A stretch of 64,000 bases of DNA from JAXLVB01 sp046329195 (GCA_046329195.1 JAXLVB010000003.1:62001-126000), one strand, 5' to 3'. Positions 53,343 to 62,780 are shown, counted from the first letter of the stretch. Translations and numbers: made by a program. The notes: generated by a model not told the origin, from the sequence alone.

Positions 53343-54482
53343 TTACCAACCCCAAAACTTACTCAACAACCTCCCCAATAAAAGCCCCTCTTTTTCAAGT
53401 AGTTGGCGAGTGGAATGGAGTGCTGTTTCGAGTGAAACTGGTGCTTTCAGTACCGAAGTAGCATACCATACCGACGGAAATTCCAAGACTTTTTCGGGTT
53501 GTTGGAGCGTGCCACAGACCAAAATTACGGGCTTGTGGTGGCGCTCGGCTTGTGCCAAGAGGCGTGAAACCAACTTGCCATCCCAGCTTTGCGAATCAAT
53601 CTTGCCCTCGCCCGTGAGCAGGACATCGGCCCATTGGAGGTGCTGCTCAAACGAAAGTGTTTCTAAAATCCAATCGGTGGCTGACTGGATGTTGGCGTTG
53701 AGTAGGCAACATGCGCCGCCCGCTATGCCTCCACCCGCCCCAGCGCCCACGTAATCGTCCACCGACTTGCCCAGTTGTTGCCGAAATACCCCTGCCACGT
53801 GCTGTAAACCTTGGTCTAACTGTGCAATGCCTGCGTCGTTGGCGCCTTTTTGGCGGGCAAACACATAAGCTGCTCCCGCTGACCCTGCAAAAGGATTGGT
53901 TACGTCGGTGGCGACTTGGATGCGTGCCTGCGAGAGTGCAGGATGAACCCGCTCGGTACGAATGTGTTGCACCAAGCCGAGGTGCTGCCCGATGGGGCTA
54001 AGTACCTCGCCAGCGGCATCTAAGAACTCAAAGCCCAGCGCCGCCGCCATGCCCATGCCGGCATCGTTGGTGGCAGTGCCGCCCACGGTAAGGGTGATGT
54101 GCCGAGCGCCCTTGTCTAGCGCATGACGAATCAACTCACCCGTACCTAACGACGTGGTAATCAGGCAGTTACGCTCCTCGGGGCGCAGCAACTCAATGCC
54201 CGACGCACGAGCCATTTCTACGATGGCCGTTTGGTTGGCCTCTATCCACAGGTATGAAGCTGGTATCTTCCGAAACAGCGGGTCATGTACCTCGCAAGAT
54301 ACGTACTCGCCGTGCAAGGCCATTTTGAGCACCTCCAGCGAGCCCTCACCACCATCGGCAAGCGGTAGTACCCGACACTGCGCCGCCGGAAAGCTCCGCC
54401 CAATGCCCTGCGCCAGGGCCTCGCCCACTGCCGCCGCCGACAGCGCATCTTTGAACTTATCAGGAGCAATCAGGAGGTTCAT
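53343..54482 (-). CDS. Glycerate kinase (GarK/GlxK class)
   Basis: 379 residues. MNLLIAPDKFKDALSAAAVGEALAQGI and LPLADGGEGSLEVL open the fold; ASGIELLRPEER, GTATNDAGMGMAAALGFEFLD and GEGKIDSQSWDGKL are the glycerate kinase I blocks. It phosphorylates D-glycerate at the expense of ATP, to 2-phosphoglycerate in this class. Length fits the family (about 380). Confidence 0.93.
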   Translation of the reverse strand: MNLLIAPDKFKDALSAAAVGEALAQGIGRSFPAAQCRVLPLADGGEGSLEVLKMALHGEYVSCEVHDPLFRKIPASYLWIEANQTAIVEMARASGIELLRPEERNCLITTSLGTGELIRHALDKGARHITLTVGGTATNDAGMGMAAALGFEFLDAAGEVLSPIGQHLGLVQHIRTERVHPALSQARIQVATDVTNPFAGSAGAAYVFARQKGANDAGIAQLDQGLQHVAGVFRQQLGKSVDDYVGAGAGGGIAGGACCLLNANIQSATDWILETLSFEQHLQWADVLLTGEGKIDSQSWDGKLVSRLLAQAERHHKPVILVCGTLQQPEKVLEFPSVWYATSVLKAPVSLETALHSTRQLLEKEGLLLGRLLSKFWGW

Positions 54483-54526
54483 AAATGATGATGCTTACCA
54501 AGCGATTACATAATCAGAAATAAAAT

Positions 54527-57223
54527 TTACTTCAACATATCTTTGAGCTGTTTAATGACTTTTAACCATCCATAATCTCGCTCTTCTTTGGTAGCAGTTC
54601 GAAACTCTTCAGGTTGCTCGTCTGTATTTTGCCCGAACATCGAAATTACTTTGGCTTTTTGGGCTGCATTGTAGGTTCCCAGCACCGTAGCTTCCCAGTC
54701 ACAAGGCTTGATGATGATGGGGACAATCATTTTTCCTTTTTCAATGGCTTGGGGTAGTTCTACCTCTCGAATGTATTTAGTGTTCAGAAAATCTACACTT
54801 ACTAAGCAAACCAGTATATCACATTCTTCGATTTTTTGATGGAGCGTATTGTCCCACTTAGCTCCTAATTCAATTTCTCGGTCATCAAAGGTATCTATTA
54901 AGTTTTGCTCTCGGAGAGTTACCAAGTGCTTTTTGAATTCATCTTTGTATTTTTCGTCAGCTTTAGAATAAGAAATGAAGATTTTTTTCATGGGTAATGA
55001 TTCGTTTAAAAACAGTTTAAAATCACCTTTACGATAAAATTTGTTTTGATAATGAACCAAGTAACTCTCTTTTTGATCTTCCGCCAATTGGTTGTGCTGT
55101 TGTAAGCAATCAAACAAAAGGTAATCTTTCTGTGGCGTAATGACAAATTTATCGTATTGAAACGAATGAATCACCTGCTCAATAGAACGCATTATGCTCC
55201 GAACGTAGTCGTCGCTGACTAAGGCTGGTGAAAACCTACGTAAGGCAATGGTTGGCAGTTGGATTTGGGTATCTGGATGCTTTTCGTAAGAAAAAGATAG
55301 GTACAGTAGGCGTTTACTGGTAACCTCCATAGCAGCGTCATCGCTTTCTCGTTCGTAGAGAATGACTTTGTTTTTCCACAATACATACTTTAGATGCTGA
55401 GTATCTTTGAGCAAATCAGGATAACATTGGAAAATAATGTCAGTCAGCACATTGGCGTGGAAGAATCCTTTGAAATAATATTTGACCAAAGGTGCTTCAA
55501 ATGTTCCCAAAAATAAGGTTTCGGTAAGTTGGAGCTGGTCTTCAACATAGGCCGGAACCACATACTTGATGGTGTTAGTATCGGTAGCTACTCTAAAAAT
55601 GATTTTGTAATAGAGCATAAACCCCAACACATACGTTATGTGTGGATGGGCGGCTGATGGTAGCCATTTTTTTGCATCTGCTTCTGTAAAATAGCCTTTC
55701 TTCTTTTCTTTCAATTCCCGAATGGTGAGGATGCTATAAATCCACTCAGTAAACGTTTTGATGTCTGCTACTAAGTGTGTAGCCAGTGTTTCTTGTTGTT
55801 GTTGAGAAAGTTGTCGGTCTTCAGTAGGGTCTGTATAGTGACAAGCCAATAAACTGTGCAAGAACTTTACTTCTGTTTGTTTTTCAGCTAAGTTGTTAAA
55901 TATAGCATCATCAAAACTCAGAATCACTTGGTTTTTCTTTCTTTTGAGGCGCTGAGCCAAATCGTACGATTTTTTGCGTACCTCGGTAGTACGAGCATAT
56001 TGCTTAATTATTTTTTGTAGCCAACTTTTTGCCTCATCTGGTTGGGTTTTGAGGCAAAATGCTTGAAACGAACTGATACTATATTGTGATTTTAGCGTAC
56101 GGTTGTCCAGCTCGTCGGGGAAGGCTTGTCCCATCGCTATATTTTGTAAAAGGTGTAGTTCAATGTGGTTTTTTTGATATTCTTCCTCAATGTTTATAGC
56201 GTTTAGTTGTAAGAGTTGGGGCAGACTCCCTAACCAATAATCCAAGGGATATATCAAATCCTCGCCTCCTCGTTGGGCAGATATTGTGGTGTACGTATTG
56301 GGTTGTCCTTGTCCCCAGAGTAAGAGGTATAGTGCGTTGCGTTCAAAAAACGAAAGATGGGTGTTGTGGTAATAGTCTTGTCCTCCAAAATCAAAGCCCT
56401 GTACCTCAATAGGTTTGCCGTTTTTATGCAACGAAGAATAGTCAAAAACATTGATACCCTCGGTACTTTGGCCATTGGCAAGCGTAGAACCTGTAAAAAT
56501 ATCAGCCAGGGTGGTTTTGCCTACTTGGGTATTTCCCAAAAAAATAAGCTTGACCACTTGTACTTGTTCTTTACTACTGCCTAAATAAATCCGCAACTGT
56601 TTGTGCTTTTCTTCTTCATCTTGAAGTTTGAAAATATCGGCAAGAATGGTGTCTTCAAAAGGATTGTCAATAGCCCAAACTGATACCGTTTCGTTTTGTA
56701 GGCACGAAGCTAAAGGGTTTAAATCCAGCGTTGGTAACAGATTTTTGGAAACATCTATGAATCGTAATTGTGGTAATTCGGGCGGAAGCTGTAATTCGTG
56801 GATTTTATTCCGAGACAGTTCAAGATGTTCTAGTTGAGCCCATTTACCACTAAGATATACAGATTCTACGTTGCAATTATTTATAATCAGCTTTTGGAGG
56901 CTGATTCCACCTTGAATAAAAATAGACGTAAGCGTCTTATTGAAACTTAAATCCAAAAAAGTAAGCTCAGGCAAATATGAAAATGTGTCAGTAATGGTCA
57001 AATTGTTAAATGCTAAATGTAAAACCTTAATATGTAAACCTATCACTTCTATCTGTAAAGCAGCCGTCAACAAATCGTCTGTTAAACCCATATTGCTCAA
57101 CTGCAACCCCAAGCATTTTCCTTCCTCGATATAATAATACGGCTGCCCCTTGCTGGTGCGTAAGTAGGCCAAGCTGGGAGCTTGGGTAATGGTAGGGAAA
57201 AGTTGTTGCAGTGCTTGTTCCAT
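54527..57223 (-). CDS. Roco protein: LRR - Roc GTPase - COR - TIR
   Basis: 898 residues. Residues about 20-190 are leucine-rich repeats (LHLAFNNLTITD, LTFLDLSFNKTL, LEHLELSRNKIHEL, LRFIDVSKNLL). The Roc GTPase has P-loop LGNTQVGKTTL (Lys236) and G3 GFDFGGQDYYHNTH; a COR-like helical region follows (about 380-720). The C-terminus (745-898) is a TIR domain: MKKIFISYSKADEKYK, DDREIELG, CDILVCLVS and IVPIIIKPCDW. Glu822 (YIREVELPQAI) lines up with the catalytic Glu of NAD-cleaving TIRs. A GTP-switched NADase is inferred; partner SUMF1-like gene lies upstream. Confidence 0.88.
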   Translation of the reverse strand: MEQALQQLFPTITQAPSLAYLRTSKGQPYYYIEEGKCLGLQLSNMGLTDDLLTAALQIEVIGLHIKVLHLAFNNLTITDTFSYLPELTFLDLSFNKTLTSIFIQGGISLQKLIINNCNVESVYLSGKWAQLEHLELSRNKIHELQLPPELPQLRFIDVSKNLLPTLDLNPLASCLQNETVSVWAIDNPFEDTILADIFKLQDEEEKHKQLRIYLGSSKEQVQVVKLIFLGNTQVGKTTLADIFTGSTLANGQSTEGINVFDYSSLHKNGKPIEVQGFDFGGQDYYHNTHLSFFERNALYLLLWGQGQPNTYTTISAQRGGEDLIYPLDYWLGSLPQLLQLNAINIEEEYQKNHIELHLLQNIAMGQAFPDELDNRTLKSQYSISSFQAFCLKTQPDEAKSWLQKIIKQYARTTEVRKKSYDLAQRLKRKKNQVILSFDDAIFNNLAEKQTEVKFLHSLLACHYTDPTEDRQLSQQQQETLATHLVADIKTFTEWIYSILTIRELKEKKKGYFTEADAKKWLPSAAHPHITYVLGFMLYYKIIFRVATDTNTIKYVVPAYVEDQLQLTETLFLGTFEAPLVKYYFKGFFHANVLTDIIFQCYPDLLKDTQHLKYVLWKNKVILYERESDDAAMEVTSKRLLYLSFSYEKHPDTQIQLPTIALRRFSPALVSDDYVRSIMRSIEQVIHSFQYDKFVITPQKDYLLFDCLQQHNQLAEDQKESYLVHYQNKFYRKGDFKLFLNESLPMKKIFISYSKADEKYKDEFKKHLVTLREQNLIDTFDDREIELGAKWDNTLHQKIEECDILVCLVSVDFLNTKYIREVELPQAIEKGKMIVPIIIKPCDWEATVLGTYNAAQKAKVISMFGQNTDEQPEEFRTATKEERDYGWLKVIKQLKDMLK

Positions 57224-57594
57224 CGTTCACAACGAAAAGGAGGTGTGGGGATAAAGATACCAATTTGAAGTAATAAGACAAATTTAATCCCATAAGTAAA
57301 TAGAAGGCACAGCGTGCTACTTTGTTGATAATGAGCCTATTTGGCCTTTTGAAAAATGACTACCCAATAAGTTGAGCCGTGTTTCGGTTGGAAACAACCG
57401 AAACCACCTCTCAGGTGACGTTGGTTGTTTCCAAGCAGGGCAACGTAAACACTCGTAGGCTTTTAATGAAAAGGGTAAGCAAGTTCTATGTTTCCTATCT
57501 ACCTATGTGGTAATAAGATAGCTCAAAAAAAATTTCGCCTGCTCCGCAGGGATTGTTTTTAAAAGGGTAAAAAGGTAAAAGAGACAAAGCGTAA
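57224..57594. other. Gap between the SUMF1-like and Roco-TIR genes
   Basis: No gene recognised in 371 bp. Contains the Y-shaped hairpin repeat 57381-57432. No clear promoter for the Roco gene found. Confidence 0.5.
57381..57432. repeat. Branched hairpin repeat
   Basis: GTTTCGGTT/AACCGAAAC (loop GGAAAC), CACCT/AGGTG, and GGAAACAACC that can alternatively pair with GGTTGTTTCC. The TGGAAACA loop word recurs in the hairpin at 27887-27919 read in reverse, suggesting a shared repeat family. Confidence 0.5.
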
Positions 57595-58299
57595 TTAGTA
57601 CCGAAACACTCGAAAACCGAGCTTGACCCATCGGTTGCTTCGGATGAGCCTGCTACGAGCCACCACCCGGCAGAAGTCGTCGGTGACGTCGTAGGACCCG
57701 CCACGAAGTATATTGTATTCTATTCTATCGGACAAGTAGGGTAATCCGTCGCTTGGAGTTTTGTCTATTGGCATTTTTTGCCAATCTTCTGTAGCATCGG
57801 CGCACCATTCCCATACGTTGCCGCTGAGGTCGTACAGGCCAAAAGCATTGGGCTCTTTGAGGCCCAGGGGCATGGTTTGGCCGTAGCTGTTGTTACTGTA
57901 CCAACCTACTTCACTCAGCACTTCGCTACCACTGTAGCGATGAGGCTGCTTGGCTCGGGCGGCGTATTCCCACATCGCCTCCGAGGGTAGGCGAAATTGT
58001 AAGCCATCTTGTAGTTGTACTTGTTGGTTTAGTTTTTCTAAAAAGGCTTGGGCATCGTCCCAAGATACCATCTCTACGGGGCGGTGTTTGCCTTTGAAGC
58101 CAGCAGGGTTTTGGCCTTTTGTTACTTTTTCATACAGTTCTTGGGTAACAGGGTAGCAAGCTGCCCAAAAGCCTTTTGCAAAGGTAATAGGCTTGCTTTC
58201 TCTTTCACCTTCTTGAAAAATAAAGCTGTCTGGCGCTATCCAAACCATCTGGGTGTAGGGGAGGTCAAGGAAACCGTCGGTAAGAGTGGCGTTGGGCAT
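57595..58299 (-). CDS. SUMF1/FGE-like (formylglycine-generating enzyme fold) protein
   Basis: 234 residues, no signal peptide, so probably cytoplasmic. FWAACYPVTQELYEKV, RPVEMVSWDDAQAFLEKLN, FRLPSEAMWEYAARA, GLYDLSGNVWEWCAD, ILRGGSYD and LGFRVFRY are the SUMF1 (C-type lectin-like) blocks. The Cu-binding Cys pair of true formylglycine-generating enzymes is not evident in the C-terminal strand, so a non-catalytic or altered role is likely. Such domains recur next to TIR, caspase-like and STAND proteins in bacterial conflict systems. It points toward the Roco-TIR gene on the same strand. Confidence 0.8.
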   Translation of the reverse strand: MPNATLTDGFLDLPYTQMVWIAPDSFIFQEGERESKPITFAKGFWAACYPVTQELYEKVTKGQNPAGFKGKHRPVEMVSWDDAQAFLEKLNQQVQLQDGLQFRLPSEAMWEYAARAKQPHRYSGSEVLSEVGWYSNNSYGQTMPLGLKEPNAFGLYDLSGNVWEWCADATEDWQKMPIDKTPSDGLPYLSDRIEYNILRGGSYDVTDDFCRVVARSRLIRSNRWVKLGFRVFRY

Positions 58300-58355
58300 G
58301 GGTACAAAGGGAAATGAGTTGGGGAGTAAAGATACTAAAAAAATTGTGGAGAGGA

Positions 58356-58667
58356 GTCACCTCACCCCCAGCCCCTCTCCATGCTGGAGAGGGGGGAGCG
58401 TTGCCACGGTAGGGAATATCTGTGGAGAATGGGTAACCCTGTTGTTTTTGTCAATGTGTGGTGGGGCGTTTGGGGTGCTGGCCGATGCTATATGCACACA
58501 GTCACCTCACCCCCAGCCCCTCTCCATGCTGGAGAGGGGGGGACCGTTGCCACGGTAGGAAATATCTGTGGGGAATGGGTGGGGCGTTTGGGGTGCTGGC
58601 TGATGCTACATGCACACAGTCACCTCAGCCCCAGCCCCTCTCCATGCTGGAGAGGGGTGACCGTTGC
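58356..58667. repeat. Three copies of a palindrome-bearing repeat
   Basis: Units starting GTCACCTCACCCCCAGCCCC at 58356, 58501 and 58619 each hold CTCTCCATGCTGGAGAG. The first two share long flanking parts (about 118-145 bp). No gene is seen in 58300-58820; short frames here are repeat translations. Confidence 0.85.
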
Positions 58668-58730
58668 CATTCGCCCCTACAGATTACCAATCCCCCCAAT
58701 AACTAATCTACCAGTCACTAATTTACTAAA

Positions 58731-58754
58731 TTATTTATAATTAATCTAAATAAA
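58731..58754. promoter_or_regulatory. Palindromic operator copy 1 (Fur-like) of the siderophore receptor
   Basis: TTATTTA - 9 nt - TAAATAA arms, 24-bp unit. A second copy at 58793-58816 differs by one base. Position upstream of a TonB receptor suggests iron control. Confidence 0.5.
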
Positions 58755-58792
58755 ATTTGCAAGAATAAAAATCCATCTTTTACTTTGTGGCA

Positions 58793-58816
58793 TTATTTGT
58801 AATTAATCTAAATAAA
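58793..58816. promoter_or_regulatory. Palindromic operator copy 2
   Basis: Same 24-bp unit (one mismatch), 62 bp after copy 1, ending 4 bp before the receptor ATG. Confidence 0.5.
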
Positions 58817-58820
58817 TATA

Positions 58821-61196
58821 ATGAAAACAATCCTACTCAAAACAACAGGATGCAGCGGTATATTACTGTTGTTCAGTGCATTAGCTGCATTTGCCCAAGT
58901 GGGCTATCTCAAAGGTGTCGTGAGCGATGCAGCTGGGAAGCCTGCGCCTTTTGTTACCATCCAATTGAAAGAGCTTCAAAAAGGTACCACCTCCAACGAG
59001 CAAGGGCAGTTTAGCCTGAGTGCGCCATCGGCTACGTACACGCTGGTGGCTTCGTTTGTAGGCTTCAAAACCTTGGAGCAACGAGTAAAAATCGAAGAGG
59101 GCAAGACGCTCAACTTGGCATTAGAGCTCGTAGAAACCGCTGAGCAACTCAAAGAAATTGTAGTAAAAGGCTACCTCAGCGCCAACGAAAAAACCGTGTC
59201 GCTGGGTAAGGTGGCCATCCGCCCGATGGACTTGCCGCAGAGCATTGCCCTCGTGGATCGCCAAACGCTTGATAATCAGCTTGCCTTGCGCATGAGCGAT
59301 GTGCTCATGAACACCAACGGCGTGTATATCATGGGCACAACAGGCGGCTACCAAGAAGAAATTGCCGGGCGAGGCTTTGCCTTCAACAGCAGCAATACCT
59401 TCAAAAACGGCGTGCGGTACTTCAACGGCATGATTTCAGAACTGAGTTCGGTAGAGCGAGTTGAGGTGATGAAAGGGAGTTCGGCCATTTTGTTTGGGAA
59501 CGTAGCCGCTGGGGGGATTTTGAACTTGGTGACCAAAAAACCACAGTTTGGCTTTGGCGGCGAGGTGGACCTGCGGGTGGGGAGCTTTGGCCTGCTCAAA
59601 CCCAGTTTTGATGTATATGGCGGCATTGGCAAGAGCCAGCGGGTGGCGTTTCGGGTGAATGGCTCCTACGAACAAGCCAATAGTTTTCGGGAAAATGTGA
59701 GTTCAAAACGCTATTATGTGAACCCGTCGCTGTTGCTCAAGCTGGGCAACAAAACTGAACTCCTGCTCGAAGCCGACTACCTCAACGACCGCCGCACGCC
59801 TGATTTTGGCGTTGGGATTGTCAATTATCAGTTGGTGGACGTGCCACGGGAGCGGTTTTTGGGCGTGACTTGGGGCTATTACCAAGCCGAGCAGCAGTCG
59901 GCTACGGCTACCTTGACGCACCGCTTGTCGGAGCAATGGAAAATCAGCGCCACGGGGGCGTATCGCTCTTACAGCACCGATTTGTTTAGCAATACTCGCC
60001 CCAACACAGGCGCCCTCATCACCGCCGATGGCACTTGGATTCGTAACATTCAGCGCAGCGAAGTCAGCGAAAACTACTACTTAGGACAGGTTGATTTAAC
60101 GGGCAAATTCAACACCGGGCAGATTCAACATACTTTCTTGCTGGGTGCCGATACCGACCAGTTCACGACCTTGACTGACGCTTATACCCAGCTGGCTCGC
60201 TATGATACGCTCAATATTTTTGGGAACAAAACTTACCAAATCCGCACCGATGTGCCTACGCTCAGCAAGAACACGCTGACCACCTCGCCCGTGAGTCGCT
60301 TTGGGGTGTATGTGCAAGATTTGATCAGTATCAATCAGTATATCAAGTTGTTAGCGGGCATCCGTTATACCTATCAGCAAACAGGTAGCGATGTTTATAC
60401 CTATGCGACCGACAAAACCACCAGCTCGGTTACCTACGGCGATGCCTTTACGCCACGTTTGGGCTTGGTGATTCAGCCCAATCGCAACCACTCGTTTTTT
60501 GCGAGTTATGCCAACTCGTTTACGCTCAACACGGGCGTAGATGTGTCGGGCAATGCCCTGCCGCCTTCGATGATTAACCAGTACGAGTTAGGGGTGAAAA
60601 ACGAATTACTGAAAGGCTTGCTGTCGGTCAACGTAACAGCTTATCGCATCATTAACAGCAACTTAGCACAGATTTCGTTGGCCAATGGCAATACTAATTC
60701 CAACATCAGAGAACTGGCTGGTGAGGTGCAAAGCGAAGGCTTGGAGCTGGACGTAGCAGGGCGACCACTGCCCTCGCTTTCGGTACGGGCAGGCTATAGC
60801 TACAACGAAACCAAGTACATCAAGAGCAATACATTCATCGAAGGGAGTTTGTTGCTTTACAACCCCAAGCATACGGCCAATGCCAGTGTGTTTTACTCGG
60901 TGCCCAACGGCCTGCTCAAGGGCTTGCGGGTGGGCTTGACGAGCCTGTACTTTGGCACTCGCTACGCTGGCCGCTTAACCCGTGTGCAGATAGCCAACGA
61001 CGCCTATCGTCCTACCGAACTTCCTGCCTATACGCAAGTGGATGCCAGTGCGAGCTATACCATCAAGCAACTGACTCTGCGGGCTAAAGTAGGAAACATT
61101 TTCAATGCCCTCAGCTACAACGTCCACGACGACAACAGTGTGAATCCGATTGCTCCTACTAACGTTCAGCTGAATGTTTGTTTGAAGTTTAAATAG
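58821..61196 (+). CDS. TonB-dependent siderophore receptor
   Basis: 791 residues. Signal peptide ends AAFAQ; a CarboxypepD_reg-like domain (about 28-105, GYLKGVVSDAAGKPAPFVTI) is followed by the plug (DLPQSIALVDRQTL, GVYIMGTTGGYQEEIAGRGF, VEVMKGSSAILFGNVAAGGI) and a 22-strand-type barrel ending NVQLNVCLKFK. The plug sequence belongs to the TonB-siderophor receptor group. Two palindromic elements in the leader suggest iron-dependent control. ATG 58821. Confidence 0.9.
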   Translation: MKTILLKTTGCSGILLLFSALAAFAQVGYLKGVVSDAAGKPAPFVTIQLKELQKGTTSNEQGQFSLSAPSATYTLVASFVGFKTLEQRVKIEEGKTLNLALELVETAEQLKEIVVKGYLSANEKTVSLGKVAIRPMDLPQSIALVDRQTLDNQLALRMSDVLMNTNGVYIMGTTGGYQEEIAGRGFAFNSSNTFKNGVRYFNGMISELSSVERVEVMKGSSAILFGNVAAGGILNLVTKKPQFGFGGEVDLRVGSFGLLKPSFDVYGGIGKSQRVAFRVNGSYEQANSFRENVSSKRYYVNPSLLLKLGNKTELLLEADYLNDRRTPDFGVGIVNYQLVDVPRERFLGVTWGYYQAEQQSATATLTHRLSEQWKISATGAYRSYSTDLFSNTRPNTGALITADGTWIRNIQRSEVSENYYLGQVDLTGKFNTGQIQHTFLLGADTDQFTTLTDAYTQLARYDTLNIFGNKTYQIRTDVPTLSKNTLTTSPVSRFGVYVQDLISINQYIKLLAGIRYTYQQTGSDVYTYATDKTTSSVTYGDAFTPRLGLVIQPNRNHSFFASYANSFTLNTGVDVSGNALPPSMINQYELGVKNELLKGLLSVNVTAYRIINSNLAQISLANGNTNSNIRELAGEVQSEGLELDVAGRPLPSLSVRAGYSYNETKYIKSNTFIEGSLLLYNPKHTANASVFYSVPNGLLKGLRVGLTSLYFGTRYAGRLTRVQIANDAYRPTELPAYTQVDASASYTIKQLTLRAKVGNIFNALSYNVHDDNSVNPIAPTNVQLNVCLKFK

Positions 61197-61207
61197 TTGG
61201 TTATGAG

Positions 61208-61545
61208 GTAGGGGCGTATGGCATACGCCCTTGCTCGTTATGGGGTGGGCGTATGACGGGCGTATGGGGGGCGTATGGGGGCGTATGGGGGCGTATGATG
61301 GGCGTATGATGGGCGTATGACGGGCGTATGGGGGCGTATGATGGGCGTATGACGGGCGTATGACGGGCGTATGCTATACGCCCCTACGGATATGGGTGGT
61401 TTTGGTTGTTTGCAGGGGCGTAAGACGGGCGTATGATGGGCGTATGCTATATGCCCCTACGAATATGGGTGGTTTGGGTGGTTTGCAATCAAGCGTATGG
61501 GGGGCGTATGACGGGCGTATGATGGGCGTATGCTATACGCCCCTA
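61208..61545. repeat. GGGCGTATG repeat tract
   Basis: The tract begins with palindrome GTAGGGGCGTATGGCATACG. From 61246 about twelve copies of a ~10-11-bp unit (GGGCGTATGAC, GGGCGTATGAT, GGGGGCGTATG) follow, then 'CTATACGCCCCTACG...TATGGGTGGTTT' occurs three times. The rest of 61197-61835 has no gene I can support. Confidence 0.85.
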
Positions 61546-61835
61546 CGACTATGGGTGGTTTGGGTGGTTTACAGAAGATGAATGGACTATTGAGTATATT
61601 TTGTAAACACCTGTTTATGAGGGGAAGGAAAAAATAGTTGATTTTACATTTTTACCGTAGTGACGGTCGCCACGGAGTAACACAAAGGTTAAAAATCCAC
61701 TAAGTTTCACTGAGTTTTAGATGATACAATGTGTTACTCCGTGTATAACTCCATGACACTAGGTGATATTCGGTGCTTATCAAAAGGATTAAACCCTGCT
61801 GTGCAGTCACCGTTGAATCCTCTAACGAGAAACCC

Positions 61836-62780
61836 TCAATGCAATACCTTGTCCAGGAGTTCTTTAACCCATTGTTCGGGGCGTTTGTGGGGTACATCGG
61901 GGTCGTATTTGGGTTGCCAATCGGGAAGCTCATAGAGCGAAGCCTTCCCCGACGTATAAAGGCTTAGGTCAGGATTGATTTCTTGCAGCCGGGCAGAAGC
62001 GTCCTTACGGTTATACACCAAGCCATCGGTGTACCAAAAACGAAAGGCCGTGATAGCCGGAAAATACGTGTACGTATAGGAACGATACGACGGATTATGA
62101 ATGTGCAACACAATGGCTTTGGAGCTTGGATATTGCTTATGCCAGCGCTGCAACTCCTTGGCCACCTCCACCGAGCGCCAGGCATTGAACTGCTGTTCTT
62201 CAAAATGAGAAGACTCCTTGTAATAATACCCCCTGCGATGCCCTACGGCCAGCTTACCCGGAAAAGCCCCATAGTCAACCGTGACGGTATGTTGCCAGTC
62301 GGTACCTACGATTACCACAGGGTTCTCGAATCGTTTTTGTACTAAGGCCTCCATACGGGCTAAGCCGTCGGGAGTACGAAGGGCTGTACTATGCAGCGAC
62401 TTGGCCAACTGTAGAATAGCCTCTACACCGCCCTCCCGCTGAGGCAGGATGCCTTTGTTGAGATGGTCTAAGGCTTGCTGAATGATGGGTTCTAAAAAGT
62501 CGTCGTCTTTGGGGCAATACTCGGCGTTTTTGTCAAAGCAATAATAAGTTTCTTGCAGCAAACGCTCCTTTATATACGTCATTGGATTAGGGATGATTTT
62601 TCCAGTGTCCTGAATCAGCGGACGCTCTGGCGGTGCATGACTCCCGATAGTGTCGGGGTCGAAGCCATACATCGGGCTATCCGAACGATTTTTGACAGAA
62701 AGATTTTGCTGAAGGGCATTCTTAATAAAAATCCCCAACACAATTAGTACCAGTATAATCATCCAATTACGTTTGCTCAT
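61836..62780 (-). CDS. Membrane-anchored protein of unknown function
   Basis: 314 residues. One N-terminal membrane segment (WMIILVLIVLGIFIKNAL). The rest is soluble, with PMYGFDPDTIGSHAPPERPL, VVIVGTDWQHTVTVDYGAF, SKAIVLHIHNPSYRSYTYTYFPAITAFRFWYTDG. The 'HIHNPSYRSYTYTYFP' and repeated Trp/Tyr residues are distinctive, but I recognise no family. No clear partner. Confidence 0.6.
   Translation of the reverse strand: MSKRNWMIILVLIVLGIFIKNALQQNLSVKNRSDSPMYGFDPDTIGSHAPPERPLIQDTGKIIPNPMTYIKERLLQETYYCFDKNAEYCPKDDDFLEPIIQQALDHLNKGILPQREGGVEAILQLAKSLHSTALRTPDGLARMEALVQKRFENPVVIVGTDWQHTVTVDYGAFPGKLAVGHRRGYYYKESSHFEEQQFNAWRSVEVAKELQRWHKQYPSSKAIVLHIHNPSYRSYTYTYFPAITAFRFWYTDGLVYNRKDASARLQEINPDLSLYTSGKASLYELPDWQPKYDPDVPHKRPEQWVKELLDKVLH

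Noticed and set aside
54527..54991. Internal start giving a free TIR domain at MKKIFISYS
   Set aside because: The Met is well placed at the domain edge, but no ribosome-binding or promoter sequence is seen upstream; left as part of the full protein.
58286..58740. Short frames in the repeats upstream of the siderophore receptor
   Set aside because: They are overlapping translations of repeat units in several frames, with no start signals or protein-like composition.
61246..61370. Possible CRISPR or coding repeat
   Set aside because: Units of about 10-11 bp with no spacers; the frames through it are low complexity and end at random.
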